Positions 22,858-31,936 are shown, counted from the stretch's first letter. The stretch is 64,000 bases of DNA from UBA940 sp031547885 (GCA_031547885.1 JAVBRO010000038.1:1-64000), one strand, 5' to 3'. A program made the numbers and translations. Notes: generated by a model not told the origin, from the sequence alone.

Positions 22858-24921
22858 TTAAAGTTTGCCTAATCTCAATCTTATGCCGCCGTAGATGCGC
22901 CTTCCCATCAGCGGGCCCCAGATGCGCGAGGAGTCGAAACCTGCACCGAAAGGGTCGTCCCAATTCAGGATCGGGTCTTTCTGGCGGTAATTGAATATGT
23001 TTTCCACACCAACGTAAATGTCGAAGCGTTTGGTATTTTTTGTCACCTGGAAAAAGTGTATCCAGAAAACGGGCGAGTATTCCGCCGGTGCGCCGTAACC
23101 TGTGAGGCTGGGCAGACGCGACGGGCCGTTGGCCTGGACCGTGTAGTCGAATACCCATTTCTTGAAGTTGGTGGCGTACGAGACGTTTATGAGACCGCGG
23201 TAGCGCGATGTGAGTGGCTTTTCGACAGTGTAATTTGCCTTCGCGAGCGGGTCGGTCAGCGTGATTGCCGTGTCGTTATAGCGGAAAGCCGTGTAAACGT
23301 CGAGTCCTTTGAACGCTGTGAAGGTCAGGTCGGCCTGCCATGCATCGGCATATGAGCGCCCGGCCAGATTATAGAACAACACGCTGTGCGCATCGTACTC
23401 GGTGTCGACCACCACCTGGTTGTCGAACGCCGTGTGGAACCAGTCGAGGCTCAGGGTGGCTTTGCGCCCGCTCCAGATCGGTATGTAGAACGAAACGTTG
23501 CCGCCGAAGTTCCACGCGCTCTCGATGTCGAGGCCGTTTATCGCCGCCGCATCGAACGCGCGCGACGAGGCCATCAGGCCGATGTTCTCGGCGATGACGT
23601 TTGGAGAACGGAAACCGCGTCCGGCCGACCCCCTCAGCACCATGAATTCCCACGGCTCGTAGCGGACGTTGGCCCTCGGGGTGAAGAGCCAGCCGTAGGC
23701 GCTGTTCCAGTCTTCCCGTACGCCGGCCAGCAGAGTGAACTTATGGCCGGGCGACCAGGTGTACTGCGCGTAGATGCCCGGAACTATCTCTTCACGATTC
23801 AGGGGGTATGGTTTGCCCGGCTCGTTCAGGTCGTCCCGGTAGTGCGTCCGGTAGTTGTCATACGAAAAGCTCGCGCCGGCGACGTAGCTGTGGGCCGGTG
23901 AGCCGATCCACGAACTGAAGAGGCTGTTGAAATAGAAGCTGTTCTGCGTCCCGGCGAAATCCTTCATACCGAACGCCGAATCCTGCTCGTGGTGGGTGAA
24001 ACTGGTGATAAGGCCGAGGCTCTGCCCCTCTTTCTGCCGGAAGCCGATGCCGGTCTTGTTGTAGACCGTCAGGTTGCGGTTGGCAATGTTAGTTGTATAT
24101 TGTCGTCCGTCGCTCGGGCCGCCGACCGTCGGTGCGGCCTGCCCGCCGGTGCGCTCTTCCCAGATGTATTTTATGCCGGTGCGCGACTCGACGTTCTTTT
24201 CGGGATTCAGATAGTGCCAGCGGTTGTAGCCGTTGAAGAGCTTCGTGCGCGGCGTATCCATGAATCCGTCCCCGTTGTAGTCGTGCTCCCTGTTTTCCAT
24301 CGAACCGTGAAGCATAAGACCTGTCCAGAGGTGTTCGGTCACGGGGATGGCCGCCGCGATGTTTGCCTCGAAACGCAGCGATTCGTCGCCGTAGAGGTTT
24401 ATGAAAAGCGGTTCGGATGTCTCGGGCTTGCGGAATTCGAGGTTGATCTGGCCCGTCACCGACTCGTAGCCGTTGACCACCGACGATGCGCCTTTCGACA
24501 CCTGGATCGATTCGAGCCATGTTCCGGGCGAGTAGCTCCAGCCATAGGTCGATGCGAGTCCGCGCATGGTGGGGATGTTCTCGGCCAGCATCTGGCTGTA
24601 GATGCCCGACAGCCCCAGCAGCTGCACCTGTTTCGCTCCCGAGACGGCGTCTGTATATCCTACCGTCACCGAGGCGCTGTTCTCGAAACTTTCCGAGAGG
24701 TTGCAGCAGGCCATTTTCTGAAGCCCGGCGGACGAAATGTTTTCCGTCTTCTGGAGCGTCTTTCCGGAAAAGACCGTTCCCTGCCGGAATCCCGGCACCA
24801 CGACCTCTTCGGTTTCCCTCGTTTCGCCGTCCGCCTCATTGCCCACCGTGTTCTGGGCGCGCAAAGGGTGAACCGCAATGCAGAGGAATACGAACAACAG
24901 GTATATTCCGGACTTCTTCAT
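22858..24921 (-). CDS. TonB-dependent outer-membrane receptor, probably for a metal
   Basis: 687 residues. After a signal peptide (1-22) there is a plug domain (about 45-160) with the usual LQKMACCNLSESFENSASVT, LGLSGIYSQMLAENIPTMRG and GASSVVNGYESVTGQINLEF blocks; the pair of Cys in MACCN is notable. The barrel follows and ends IYGGIRLRLGKL. No CarboxypepD_reg domain and no STN domain precede the plug. It is followed at 12 bp by an HMA protein, suggesting copper or a similar metal as cargo. A consensus promoter lies at 24930-24937 and a palindrome at 24986-25001 could be the binding site of a metal-responsive regulator. Confidence 0.92.
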   Translation of the reverse strand: MKKSGIYLLFVFLCIAVHPLRAQNTVGNEADGETRETEEVVVPGFRQGTVFSGKTLQKTENISSAGLQKMACCNLSESFENSASVTVGYTDAVSGAKQVQLLGLSGIYSQMLAENIPTMRGLASTYGWSYSPGTWLESIQVSKGASSVVNGYESVTGQINLEFRKPETSEPLFINLYGDESLRFEANIAAAIPVTEHLWTGLMLHGSMENREHDYNGDGFMDTPRTKLFNGYNRWHYLNPEKNVESRTGIKYIWEERTGGQAAPTVGGPSDGRQYTTNIANRNLTVYNKTGIGFRQKEGQSLGLITSFTHHEQDSAFGMKDFAGTQNSFYFNSLFSSWIGSPAHSYVAGASFSYDNYRTHYRDDLNEPGKPYPLNREEIVPGIYAQYTWSPGHKFTLLAGVREDWNSAYGWLFTPRANVRYEPWEFMVLRGSAGRGFRSPNVIAENIGLMASSRAFDAAAINGLDIESAWNFGGNVSFYIPIWSGRKATLSLDWFHTAFDNQVVVDTEYDAHSVLFYNLAGRSYADAWQADLTFTAFKGLDVYTAFRYNDTAITLTDPLAKANYTVEKPLTSRYRGLINVSYATNFKKWVFDYTVQANGPSRLPSLTGYGAPAEYSPVFWIHFFQVTKNTKRFDIYVGVENIFNYRQKDPILNWDDPFGAGFDSSRIWGPLMGRRIYGGIRLRLGKL

Positions 24922-24929
24922 AACAGGTG

Positions 24930-24937
24930 CAAAGTTA
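24930..24937 (-). promoter_or_regulatory. -7 promoter element of the TonB receptor gene
   Basis: TAACTTTG on the minus strand, 9 bp before the start codon; the transcript would have almost no leader. Confidence 0.6.
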
Positions 24938-24985
24938 ATCCCTTTTCCGGCAGAATTTTACGCTGCGGCCTAAAACGGGTATATT

Positions 24986-25001
24986 TACCTATGTGTAGGT
25001 A
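24986..25001. promoter_or_regulatory. Palindrome upstream of the TonB receptor, candidate operator
   Basis: TACCTATGTGTAGGTA: perfect 6-bp arms around TGTG, about 50 bp upstream of the -7 element. Its length and position suit a dimeric repressor or activator, but no matching regulator gene is in the window. Confidence 0.4.
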
Positions 25002-25029
25002 CGACTTACCGGTGAGCCGGAAAAGAAAA

Positions 25030-25055
25030 AACCTTACCACACAGGTGGTAAGGTT
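25030..25055 (-). terminator. Intrinsic terminator of the DUF4252/sigma operon
   Basis: AACCTTACCAC, loop ACAG, GTGGTAAGGTT, then a T-run on the minus strand; 21 bp after the stop codon at 25076. It isolates the TonB receptor unit from the upstream operon. Confidence 0.85.
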
Positions 25056-25075
25056 CTCTGCTGACATAGCTGTTT

Positions 25076-25546
25076 TTACTTGTTAACGTTTACCTGCTTC
25101 ATTATTTCGGCGGGGTCGCCCTTGCCGGTCATGCTGATGATCACATAATCGCCGTCGGAACTTACTATAAGCAGCATCTCCTTCTCTTCGCCGTCCTCTT
25201 TTTCGGCATCGCCCTTCGCTAAATAGAATTCGACCTTGTCGCCGTCGGAATCGAGCGACAGCAGGGATTTATATTCGCCTTCCGCGAGCATATCCTTCAC
25301 CTCTTTACAGAACTCTTCGGATGCATTTTCGGTTACGATCATCGTCATCGACGAGATGTCCTTGAGGCTTTCCGCAGCCTCTTCGCCGCCCATCTCCATA
25401 CTGCTCTTCAGCATGTCGCCCGAGAGGTTCATGCAGGTGAACCCCTCCACGCCTTCGTACTTGGTGTAAAGGTCGTTGAAACTTTTGCTTTGTGCGGCCA
25501 GACCCATCGGTATGAGGATCATCACGGCCAGAATCAGTTTTTTCAT
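25076..25546 (-). CDS. DUF4252-family exported protein
   Basis: 156 residues from the ATG at 25546, which begins the signal peptide MKKLILAVMILIPMGLAAQ. The longer frame (to 25642) adds a lysine-rich stretch with no family resemblance. The mature part has the DUF4252 pattern: FNDLYTKYEGVEGFTCMNLS, ISSMTMIVTENASEEFCKEV and a C-terminal VSSDGDYVIISMTGKGDPAE. Function unknown. Last gene of the operon that starts with the ECF sigma factor at 28018, followed directly by a strong terminator. Confidence 0.85.
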   Translation of the reverse strand: MKKLILAVMILIPMGLAAQSKSFNDLYTKYEGVEGFTCMNLSGDMLKSSMEMGGEEAAESLKDISSMTMIVTENASEEFCKEVKDMLAEGEYKSLLSLDSDGDKVEFYLAKGDAEKEDGEEKEMLLIVSSDGDYVIISMTGKGDPAEIMKQVNVNK

Positions 25547-25655
25547 TTTTTTGTTTTTATTTGGTTGATATTTGATTTTTTTGTTTTTGCTGCGGTCGGG
25601 GCCCCTGTTTTCGAGAGGCCCGTTCCGCTGAGGAAAATGCACTGCGGCTCACAAC

Positions 25656-26168
25656 CTATTTTGCACTCTCTTTATCTTTTTCGCCGTCGGCTTTAGTCAC
25701 CTGCTTCGCCTTGTAGTTGCCCACGATGCTCACCAGCATGTTGTCCTCCTTGCCCAGGATCATTATCACGAATTCGTTCTTCGGGGGATCTTTTTTATTC
25801 TCCGACGGTACGCTGCCCAGCAGGAATTTTATAAGCTCCCCGTCGGCCGAGACCGACATTATGGTCGAGTACCCCCCTGCGGCCACCGCGCTTTTCACGT
25901 CGTCGGAGAACTGCTTGTCGGCCTTGTCCGATGTGATGATCGTGATCGAGACTATATCGCTCATTATCTTTGAGATATCCACCCCTTCCACCTGCATCGA
26001 ATTTCCCATGCCCGACGGGATCTCGCCTTTTATGACCGTCGTCGAGAACCCCTCTCTGTCGGAATATTTCTCGGCAAGGTCCGCGATGGCTTTGTTCTGG
26101 GCCGCGGCCAGCGACGGAAGGGCCGCCAGTGCCAGCAATATGATCATACGCATTTTCATGACTGCCAT
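25656..26168 (-). CDS. DUF4252-family exported protein
   Basis: 170 residues. Signal peptide at the start (MKMRMIILLALAALPSLAAA, using the second or third Met); the first Met at 26168 adds three residues. The family pattern is visible in IADLAEKYSDREGFSTTVIK, SIVSIT-like DIVSITIITSDKADKQFSDD and ILGKEDNMLVSIVGNYK. It is a diverged paralogue of 25076-25546 and of the acidic protein at 21643-22467. Ten base pairs downstream of the beta-barrel gene. Confidence 0.85.
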   Translation of the reverse strand: MAVMKMRMIILLALAALPSLAAAQNKAIADLAEKYSDREGFSTTVIKGEIPSGMGNSMQVEGVDISKIMSDIVSITIITSDKADKQFSDDVKSAVAAGGYSTIMSVSADGELIKFLLGSVPSENKKDPPKNEFVIMILGKEDNMLVSIVGNYKAKQVTKADGEKDKESAK

Positions 26169-26178
26169 TTTTTAGTTG

Positions 26179-26997
26179 TTAGAATCCGAACCCGAATCCG
26201 AATGTGTAGGGATTGAGCGCGGGGCCCTTGCCCCCCTGGAACATCTCGACCAGTCCGTAGCTGCCGAAAACATATATGTTGCGGAACCCAAGGCTCGCGG
26301 TCACGCCCGCCTGCAGGAAATTAGTGTAGGGACTCTTCAACTTTTCCTTCGGGAATTTCGATTTCATGTGCGACCCGAGCATCAGGTCGGCGTATCCGCC
26401 GAGCGAGAAAAAGAAATTGCGCGTAGGGTTGATCTCCAGCGCCAGCGGGATGTGAAGCGTCGTGGTGTGAAGTTTCGCTTTTTTCAGTTCGGTGTCGGGT
26501 GCGACGGGACGGATCATTTTATCGACCTTCTCGTATCTTGCCGGGGTTTCGAAGACGTAGTCGTTGCTGGTGAGGCCGATCGCCATACTGAGGCCCACCA
26601 CGTTGTTGCGCGTGAACGAGGTTGAGAATGTGAAGAGGTTGATCGTAAAGTGGAACGACTTTCCCATATTGAGGTCCATGAACCCTTTTTCGTCGTCCGG
26701 ATACATGGCGTAGGCATCTCCGCCGGCGCGGAAGCCGTTGAACCCGATCTCAAAGGTGCCTATGCGGCCGCCGTAAGGCCTGCTGTACTTGTTCTTTGCT
26801 TCGCCGTGGTGGTCGCGTTCGAGCAGAAGTTCGTATCCGCCGACACGGACCGACATCTGGTTGGGATTTTCGCCGACCGGCCCGAACACCACTATATTGT
26901 GAGTCTCCGTCGTGTCGGCTTTCATCGGCGGCAGATCCTGCGCGGCCGCTCCGAGAACGGCGAGAACTGCAACCGCCGATAACAATACTTTTTTCAT
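26179..26997 (-). CDS. Outer-membrane beta-barrel protein
   Basis: 272 residues. Signal peptide 1-20 (ending GAAAQD). The remainder consists of alternating strands rich in Gly and aromatics (GRIGTFEIGFNGFRAGGDAY, FHFTINLFTFSTSF, FFSLGGYADLMLG) and ends PYTFGFGFGF, the aromatic C-terminus expected of a BamA-inserted barrel. No ligand is recognisable. It is cotranscribed with the anti-sigma gene 12 bp upstream and may be the envelope target or sensor of this ECF system. Confidence 0.8.
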   Translation of the reverse strand: MKKVLLSAVAVLAVLGAAAQDLPPMKADTTETHNIVVFGPVGENPNQMSVRVGGYELLLERDHHGEAKNKYSRPYGGRIGTFEIGFNGFRAGGDAYAMYPDDEKGFMDLNMGKSFHFTINLFTFSTSFTRNNVVGLSMAIGLTSNDYVFETPARYEKVDKMIRPVAPDTELKKAKLHTTTLHIPLALEINPTRNFFFSLGGYADLMLGSHMKSKFPKEKLKSPYTNFLQAGVTASLGFRNIYVFGSYGLVEMFQGGKGPALNPYTFGFGFGF

Positions 26998-27009
26998 ATT
27001 TTTGGTTTT

Positions 27010-27534
27010 TTATTGTGCGTTTTCTTCAGTCAGGGCGTTGAGCATATCGCCTACGCGTGACATTGTGGCGGTACTTTCTGTTTTCGGCGAAATATATCCG
27101 GCCGGCTTCTGCAGTTTGGCGTTGATGATTTCCAGAGCCTCCTGAGTGTATTCAAGTGCGGCCTGCGGGTCGGTTACGAGATGCCCGTTGACGTAGCACA
27201 CGATATCCGATCTCTGCGATTTAGTCAAGTCGATGGTCATGAACACCGCCGTCATAACGGCTGCCGCGGCTGCGAGCCCCGATATCGCGGCCACCAAACG
27301 GCGGCGCTGGAGCGGCTTGCGGGGCGTTTCGGCGTGCAGTATGAGTTCCCGGCGGGGCCTTCCGGCCAACGCCTTCGCACTTTGCCCGAACAAAAGGCTG
27401 TACGCCTGAAGGTCCGCCGGAACTTCGTTGCTGTTGTTGAAATATTCCCTCAGCACGGCCTCTTCGGAGAGGGTTGTTTCTCCCCTGAAGTATTTCTCGG
27501 CCAGTTGCCTGATATTTTCGACGTTATATTCCAT
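27010..27534 (-). CDS. Putative anti-sigma factor, single-pass membrane protein
   Basis: 174 residues. The cytoplasmic N-terminal region (1-90) starts VENIRQLAEKYFRGETTLSE, a typical anti-sigma opening in this phylum. One membrane helix lies at about 100-122 (LVAAISGLAAAAAVMTAVFM), followed by a short periplasmic tail. No zinc HC-C motif and no FecR domain are present. It overlaps the upstream ECF sigma gene by 11 bp, the usual arrangement for a sigma/anti-sigma pair. Assignment rests on layout and context. Confidence 0.75.
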   Translation of the reverse strand: MEYNVENIRQLAEKYFRGETTLSEEAVLREYFNNSNEVPADLQAYSLLFGQSAKALAGRPRRELILHAETPRKPLQRRRLVAAISGLAAAAAVMTAVFMTIDLTKSQRSDIVCYVNGHLVTDPQAALEYTQEALEIINAKLQKPAGYISPKTESTATMSRVGDMLNALTEENAQ

Positions 27535-28018
27535 GGTTCATGATTTTTACAAGTTGTTCCTTTACAGTGGTGCGGGCCCTCGACAGCGACATCCTGACGG
27601 CCGTCTCCTGTACCTGCATCACCTGCGCTATCTCCTCTATCTCCATACATTCGACGTCGCGCAGGTGCATCGCCGTCCTCTGTTTTTCGGGAAGCTCCGC
27701 GATCAGCCGCGCGGCTATGCTTCCCATATCCTTCTCTTCCTCTTCGCGCCCGCTGCTTTCCGAGGCCATCAGCGGCGAAACTTCGGTGGTCGGTTTCCGT
27801 CCCCGCAGGCGGTCGAGGCAGAGGTTCCGTGCCGCCGTCAGGATATACCCGTTGGGATTCCGCTGCGCCGTGATGAAGATCCGCCTGCGCCACAGCCTTT
27901 CGTAAAGGTCCTGCACGACGTCTTCGGCGTCTTCGCGACTGCCGGTTATTCCGGCGGCCAGGCGGTAAATGCGCTCCTGCAACTCGATGTATATGTCATT
28001 AAAATCTCTCTGCGCCAT
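27524..28018 (-). CDS. ECF-type RNA polymerase sigma factor
   Basis: 164 residues. Region 2 (about 10-75): IYIELQERIYRLAAGITGSR, DAEDVVQDLYERLWRRR and NPNGYILTAARNLCLDRLR. Region 4 (about 105-160): LPEKQRTAMHLRDVECMEIE then EIAQVMQVQETAVRMSLSRA. It heads a minus-strand operon with an overlapping anti-sigma gene, a beta-barrel and two DUF4252 genes, which are its likely targets. No TAnnTTTG element is seen upstream, consistent with autoregulation. Confidence 0.93.
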   Translation of the reverse strand: MAQRDFNDIYIELQERIYRLAAGITGSREDAEDVVQDLYERLWRRRIFITAQRNPNGYILTAARNLCLDRLRGRKPTTEVSPLMASESSGREEEEKDMGSIAARLIAELPEKQRTAMHLRDVECMEIEEIAQVMQVQETAVRMSLSRARTTVKEQLVKIMNHGI

Positions 28019-28110
28019 TCTTCACGGAATGTTGTTCGGGCCTTCTGACTATATAACGGATCGCCGGGTGAAAATGTAACACCCGGTTGAATGATTTTTG
28101 ATTTGTTTGT

Positions 28111-28536
28111 TTACTTTTGGTTTAAACTCTGGCGGTTGAGGATGCCGCATTCGTGGCGGTTGAGTATCTCGACCCCTCGCTGGACGTCGGTGGGGCGGAT
28201 CACGATATTGGCCGTGTCGCCCTGCGAGAAGGCGTACATGTACTCGATGAAGACATCCTCCTTTGCAAGGTATTCGAGTATGGTGGCCAGCGAACCCGGC
28301 ACGTTCCCGCATGTGAGGCAGATGACGCTGTTGACCGAAACCCCGAAACTGGCCGCTTTCAGCACTTCGACGGCGCGGTCGACATCGGAAACGATCAGGC
28401 GCAGGATGCCGAATTCGGCGTTCTCGGCCAGGCTGAAAGCCGTCAGGTTGATGCCGTTGTCCGCAAGGATGCGGGTAACCTCGTTGATGCGTCCGGTCCG
28501 GTTTTCCAGAAAGACGGATAATTGTCTGATGGTCAT
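28111..28536 (-). CDS. Tandem ACT-domain protein
   Basis: 141 residues made of two ACT domains: residues 1-65 (RQLSVFLENRTGRINEVTRI, ILADNGINLTAFSLAEN) and 70-135 (ICLTCGNVPGSLATILEYLA, DVFIEYMYAFSQG). ACT domains bind amino acids and regulate metabolic enzymes. Proteins of this kind regularly accompany phenylacetate-CoA-ligase-like genes, as here, 9 bp downstream. It probably senses an aromatic or branched amino acid for the operon; the ligand is inferred. Last gene of the 34294-28111 operon. Confidence 0.92.
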   Translation of the reverse strand: MTIRQLSVFLENRTGRINEVTRILADNGINLTAFSLAENAEFGILRLIVSDVDRAVEVLKAASFGVSVNSVICLTCGNVPGSLATILEYLAKEDVFIEYMYAFSQGDTANIVIRPTDVQRGVEILNRHECGILNRQSLNQK

Positions 28537-28545
28537 AATGATCAG

Positions 28546-29847
28546 TTATTTAAGGTTACGTTTATCTATCACGCGCTGGGCCTTTCCCTCGCTACGCTTG
28601 ATACTGTTCGGCTCGACCAGTTTTATGTCGGCTTTGAGTCCGAGAAGGCTTTGCAGGCGGTCGGCGATCTTCTTTTTGAGCGCCAGCATCTTCGAGATCT
28701 CGTCGGAATAGTACCCGTCGCGAACCTCAACGTGAACTTCAAGTGAGTCGAGGTTATTCACTCTGTCTATGATCAATAGATAGTGAGGCTCGAACTCTTC
28801 CATGTCGAGTATCACGCTCTCGATCTGCGACGGGAAGACGTTCACCCCGCGGATTATGAGCATGTCGTCGCTGCGTCCCACGATGCGGCTCATCCGGACG
28901 TTGGTGCGTCCACAGCGGCACGCCTCGTCGGTCAGCGTGCAGAGGTCCTTGGTGCGGTAGCGCAGCAGCGGAAGCCCCTCTTTGGTGAGGGTGGTGAAGA
29001 CCAGTTCGCCCTGTTCGCCGTAGGGTAACTGTTCTAAAGTATAGGGTGAGATGATCTCCGGATAGAAATGATCATCAACGATATGCGAACCGTCCTGACA
29101 TTCGCATTCATACGAAACGCCCGGACCCATTATCTCGCTCAGGCCGTATATATTGTAGGCTTTTATCCCCAGCTTGTTCTCGATCTCGCGGCGCATGTTC
29201 TCGGTCCACGGCTCGGCCCCGAATATCCCTATGCGCAGTTTGAACTCGCCGCGGTCAACGCCGCTGTCCCTCAGCGCATCGGCGAGGTAAAGCGCGTACG
29301 AGGGAGTGCAGGCCAGCGCCGTCGAACCGAAGTCGTGCATCAGCTGTATCTGTTTGGGCGTGTTGCCGCTCGAAACCGGGATGACCGTCGCCCCGATATG
29401 CTCGACGCCGTAGTGCAGCCCCAGTCCACCCGTGAAAAGCCCGTAGCCGTAGGCCACCGAGAAGATATCCTCGCTGGTCGCCCCGTAGGCAGTCAGGCAT
29501 CGCGAGATCATCTCGGCCCACACGCTCAGGTCGCGGCGCGTGTATCCCACGACGGTCGGCTGGCCGGTCGTTCCCGACGATGCGTGAAGCCTCACGATAT
29601 CGGTCAGCGGCACCGCGAAAAGGCCGTAGGGGTAGTTGTCGCGCAGGTCCTGTTTGGTCGTGAACGGCAGTTTGACGATGTCGTCTATCGAGCGGATGTC
29701 GTCGGGCGTGAGGTCCATCTCCTGCATCTTCTGCCGGTAGAACGGTGTGCTGTGATAGACGTTCTTCACCAGCTTCCGCAGGCGTTCTCCCTGAAGCACC
29801 CGCTTGTCGACGGGCGACATGCACTCTTTCGGTTTGTTCCAGATCAT
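28546..29847 (-). CDS. Phenylacetate-CoA ligase family (PaaK-like) AMP-forming ligase
   Basis: 433 residues from the ATG at 29847; the longer frame (to 30036) overlaps the aminotransferase gene and has no resemblance. The PaaK core is clear: YHSTPFYRQKM at the N-terminus, the AMP-binding P-loop LHASSGTTGQPTVVGYTRRD (about 89-108), YGLSEIMGPGVSYEC, and the C-terminal MLIIRGVNVFPSQIESVI followed by the HVEVRDG segment. It activates an aryl- or related carboxylic acid to its CoA thioester through an acyl-AMP. Together with IorAB and the aminotransferase it fits conversion of aromatic amino acids to arylacetyl-CoA; exact substrate not determinable. Confidence 0.93.
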   Translation of the reverse strand: MIWNKPKECMSPVDKRVLQGERLRKLVKNVYHSTPFYRQKMQEMDLTPDDIRSIDDIVKLPFTTKQDLRDNYPYGLFAVPLTDIVRLHASSGTTGQPTVVGYTRRDLSVWAEMISRCLTAYGATSEDIFSVAYGYGLFTGGLGLHYGVEHIGATVIPVSSGNTPKQIQLMHDFGSTALACTPSYALYLADALRDSGVDRGEFKLRIGIFGAEPWTENMRREIENKLGIKAYNIYGLSEIMGPGVSYECECQDGSHIVDDHFYPEIISPYTLEQLPYGEQGELVFTTLTKEGLPLLRYRTKDLCTLTDEACRCGRTNVRMSRIVGRSDDMLIIRGVNVFPSQIESVILDMEEFEPHYLLIIDRVNNLDSLEVHVEVRDGYYSDEISKMLALKKKIADRLQSLLGLKADIKLVEPNSIKRSEGKAQRVIDKRNLK

Positions 29848-29861
29848 GGTTTTCGGTAAGT

Positions 29862-31166
29862 TTATTTTATCGGATTGGCCGCTGAAAATGCAGCGAGCCG
29901 TTTGTCGAGATCGTCGTAAAGGTCGTCGCGCATCCACGAACTGCTGGCGCGGATGCCGCACTGGCCGCTTCCGGTGGTGCACAAGGGGATCGCGCTGACG
30001 CCGTAATAGAGCAGTTCGCGCACCAGTTCGCCGCACTTCATGGCGCCGTATCCCATCGTGAAGTAGAATCCGTCGGCAAGCGGGTCGCCCATGTCGTTGT
30101 CGTATACGAGCCGGAACCCGTGGCGCAGGAATATCTCTTTGAGTTTCTGCGCCCGCCGTCCATACTCTTTCACCTCGCCGATGAAGTCGTACTGTCCGTC
30201 GGAAGCCGCACGGAACATCGCTGCCAGCGCGAACTGTGCCGAATGGCTCACCCCGGCGCTGAGTCCGTATAGTATGCGGTGAATGAACGCATTGCCGAAC
30301 GTTATATCTCCGTAGCGCTGTGTGATGCCCGGGTTGTGGCTTTTAAAAAGTGTGTCGGAAATGCAGGCGGCGCCTATGCGTTGTCCGGCGTAACTGAATG
30401 CCTTCGAGGCCGATACCAACAGTATGTATTTGTCGCAGTAATTAGCCACGCTGGGTTGGTAGGGCGCTTCGAACGGTTTGCGCAGGTCGCGCCGGAAGTC
30501 CATGGCGAAATACGCCAGATCCTCAATGGCTATGACGTCGTAGCGGCGGCATAGTTCGCCGATCATCCGCAGCTCCTCGTCGCGCAGGCAGATCCACGCC
30601 GGATTGTTGGGATTGGAGTAGACCAGAGCCGCTATGTTGCCATTCGAGAGATGCTCCTCGAGTTTTTCACCCAGCTTTTCACCGCGGTATTCATGCACGT
30701 CGAACGATTCGGCCCGCACCCCTATAACCGCCGTCTGGATCTTCTGCACGGGGAATCCCGGGTCGATGAAAAGTATGGTGTCGCGCACCGGATCGACCTG
30801 GCTGCATGCGACAAACGACGCGTAGGAACCCTGCATCGAACCCACCACCGGAACGCATCCTGCCGGAGCCACGGTCGCGCCCACAAAGGCTTTCAGGAAG
30901 CGCGACGCCTCGTTTTTCAACGGCGCGATACCCTCCATATCGGGATAGACGCCCGCGACGCCTGCTTCAAGCGCCTCGATCTCGGCCCGCACGCCCACTT
31001 CCGAGGCGGGAAGTCCCGGAACGCCCATCTCCAGCTTGATATATTCGATGCCCGCCTCGGCTTCGGCCTGCGCGGCAATGGATTTGATCTCGCGGATGGT
31101 CGCCCACGAAAAATCGGGGATTTTGTAGCTATCTATTATCCTGTCTACAAGTTTTCTGTCGAGCAT
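29862..31166 (-). CDS. PLP-dependent aminotransferase, fold type I
   Basis: 434 residues. The family pattern includes GVPGLPASEVGV near the start, SNPNNPAWICL (about 184-194; the Asn that contacts PLP), AIEDLAYFAMD (Asp 216) and the Schiff-base lysine K255 in LLVSASKAFSYAGQRIG. The substrate-carboxylate Arg is likely in CGIRASSSW near the end. It should transfer the amino group of an amino acid to a 2-oxoacid, yielding the substrate for IorAB, whose gene lies 4 bp upstream. An aromatic amino acid is the likely substrate by context. Confidence 0.92.
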   Translation of the reverse strand: MLDRKLVDRIIDSYKIPDFSWATIREIKSIAAQAEAEAGIEYIKLEMGVPGLPASEVGVRAEIEALEAGVAGVYPDMEGIAPLKNEASRFLKAFVGATVAPAGCVPVVGSMQGSYASFVACSQVDPVRDTILFIDPGFPVQKIQTAVIGVRAESFDVHEYRGEKLGEKLEEHLSNGNIAALVYSNPNNPAWICLRDEELRMIGELCRRYDVIAIEDLAYFAMDFRRDLRKPFEAPYQPSVANYCDKYILLVSASKAFSYAGQRIGAACISDTLFKSHNPGITQRYGDITFGNAFIHRILYGLSAGVSHSAQFALAAMFRAASDGQYDFIGEVKEYGRRAQKLKEIFLRHGFRLVYDNDMGDPLADGFYFTMGYGAMKCGELVRELLYYGVSAIPLCTTGSGQCGIRASSSWMRDDLYDDLDKRLAAFSAANPIK

Positions 31167-31170
31167 AAAC

Positions 31171-31764
31171 CTAAATCTTTGATTCGAGTTGACTTTCAGC
31201 CGCTACACGTCCGGCGCGAAATGCACGGCGGTTCTTTTCGACCACCTCTTCGCCCTTGCGTCCGAAGATTTTCGCAATGGCATCTTCGAGCAGCGTGTGG
31301 TCTATGTCGAGTATCGCCGATGCCGCACCCAGCAGGGCCATGTTGGATGCCTGGGCAACCCCCGCCTCTTTCGCTATCCCGTCGGCATCTATCAGCACCG
31401 CACGGGGTAGGGACGCGAGTTCTGCGAAAATATTCTGCTGTTCAGGGTAATTCGGGATGTTGACGAACGGGGTGGTATTCACGACCACCCAGCCATCCGG
31501 CGCAAGATACGGCAGATAGCGCAGCGCTTCCATCGGTTCGAGCGACAGGATCGCGTCGGCGCTCCCTTTCGCGATCAGGTCGGAGTGGATCGGCCCGGAC
31601 GACAGCCTCAGGTGCGACTGCACGTCGCCGCCCCTCTGGCTCATGCCGTGGACCTCGGCCTGTTTGATCTGCAGGCCCTGCGACAGCGCGGCCTCGCCGA
31701 TTATGGCCGCGATCGACAGGATACCCTGTCCGCCGACACCCGCAAGTATTATATCTGTTTTCAT
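31171..31764 (-). CDS. iorB: Indolepyruvate:ferredoxin oxidoreductase, beta subunit (IorB)
   Basis: 197 residues. The gamma-type domain of 2-oxoacid:ferredoxin oxidoreductases is recognisable: ILAGVGGQGILSIAAIIGEA (about 6-25), QAEVHGMSQRGGDVQSHLRL and a final LEDAIAKIFGRKGEEVVEKN. Together with IorA it oxidatively decarboxylates arylpyruvates to arylacetyl-CoA, reducing ferredoxin. A 172-bp gap with a palindromic repeat separates it from iorA. Confidence 0.94.
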   Translation of the reverse strand: MKTDIILAGVGGQGILSIAAIIGEAALSQGLQIKQAEVHGMSQRGGDVQSHLRLSSGPIHSDLIAKGSADAILSLEPMEALRYLPYLAPDGWVVVNTTPFVNIPNYPEQQNIFAELASLPRAVLIDADGIAKEAGVAQASNMALLGAASAILDIDHTLLEDAIAKIFGRKGEEVVEKNRRAFRAGRVAAESQLESKI

Positions 31765-31806
31765 TGCTAACTATCTGTTAAAACCTTTCATTTTAGCGTC
31801 GCCGTT

Positions 31807-31899
31807 GTGTCATCCCGAGCTTGTCGAGGGATCTGATTGCGCTTGGCCTTGCTCGATCAGATGTCTCGGTTTCGCCTAATGGCTTCACTCGACATGACA
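31807..31899. repeat. Dispersed palindromic repeat, CATCCCGAG family, between iorA and iorB
   Basis: Begins TGTCATCCCGAGCTTGTCGA and ends TCGACATGACA, with several inner pairings (GATCTGAT/ATCAGAT). It is inserted inside a cotranscribed gene pair, so it would be part of the mRNA. Confidence 0.7.
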
Positions 31900-31936
31900 T
31901 CGCAGGCGATCCCATAGGTCTTAGTTTATTGCTAAT

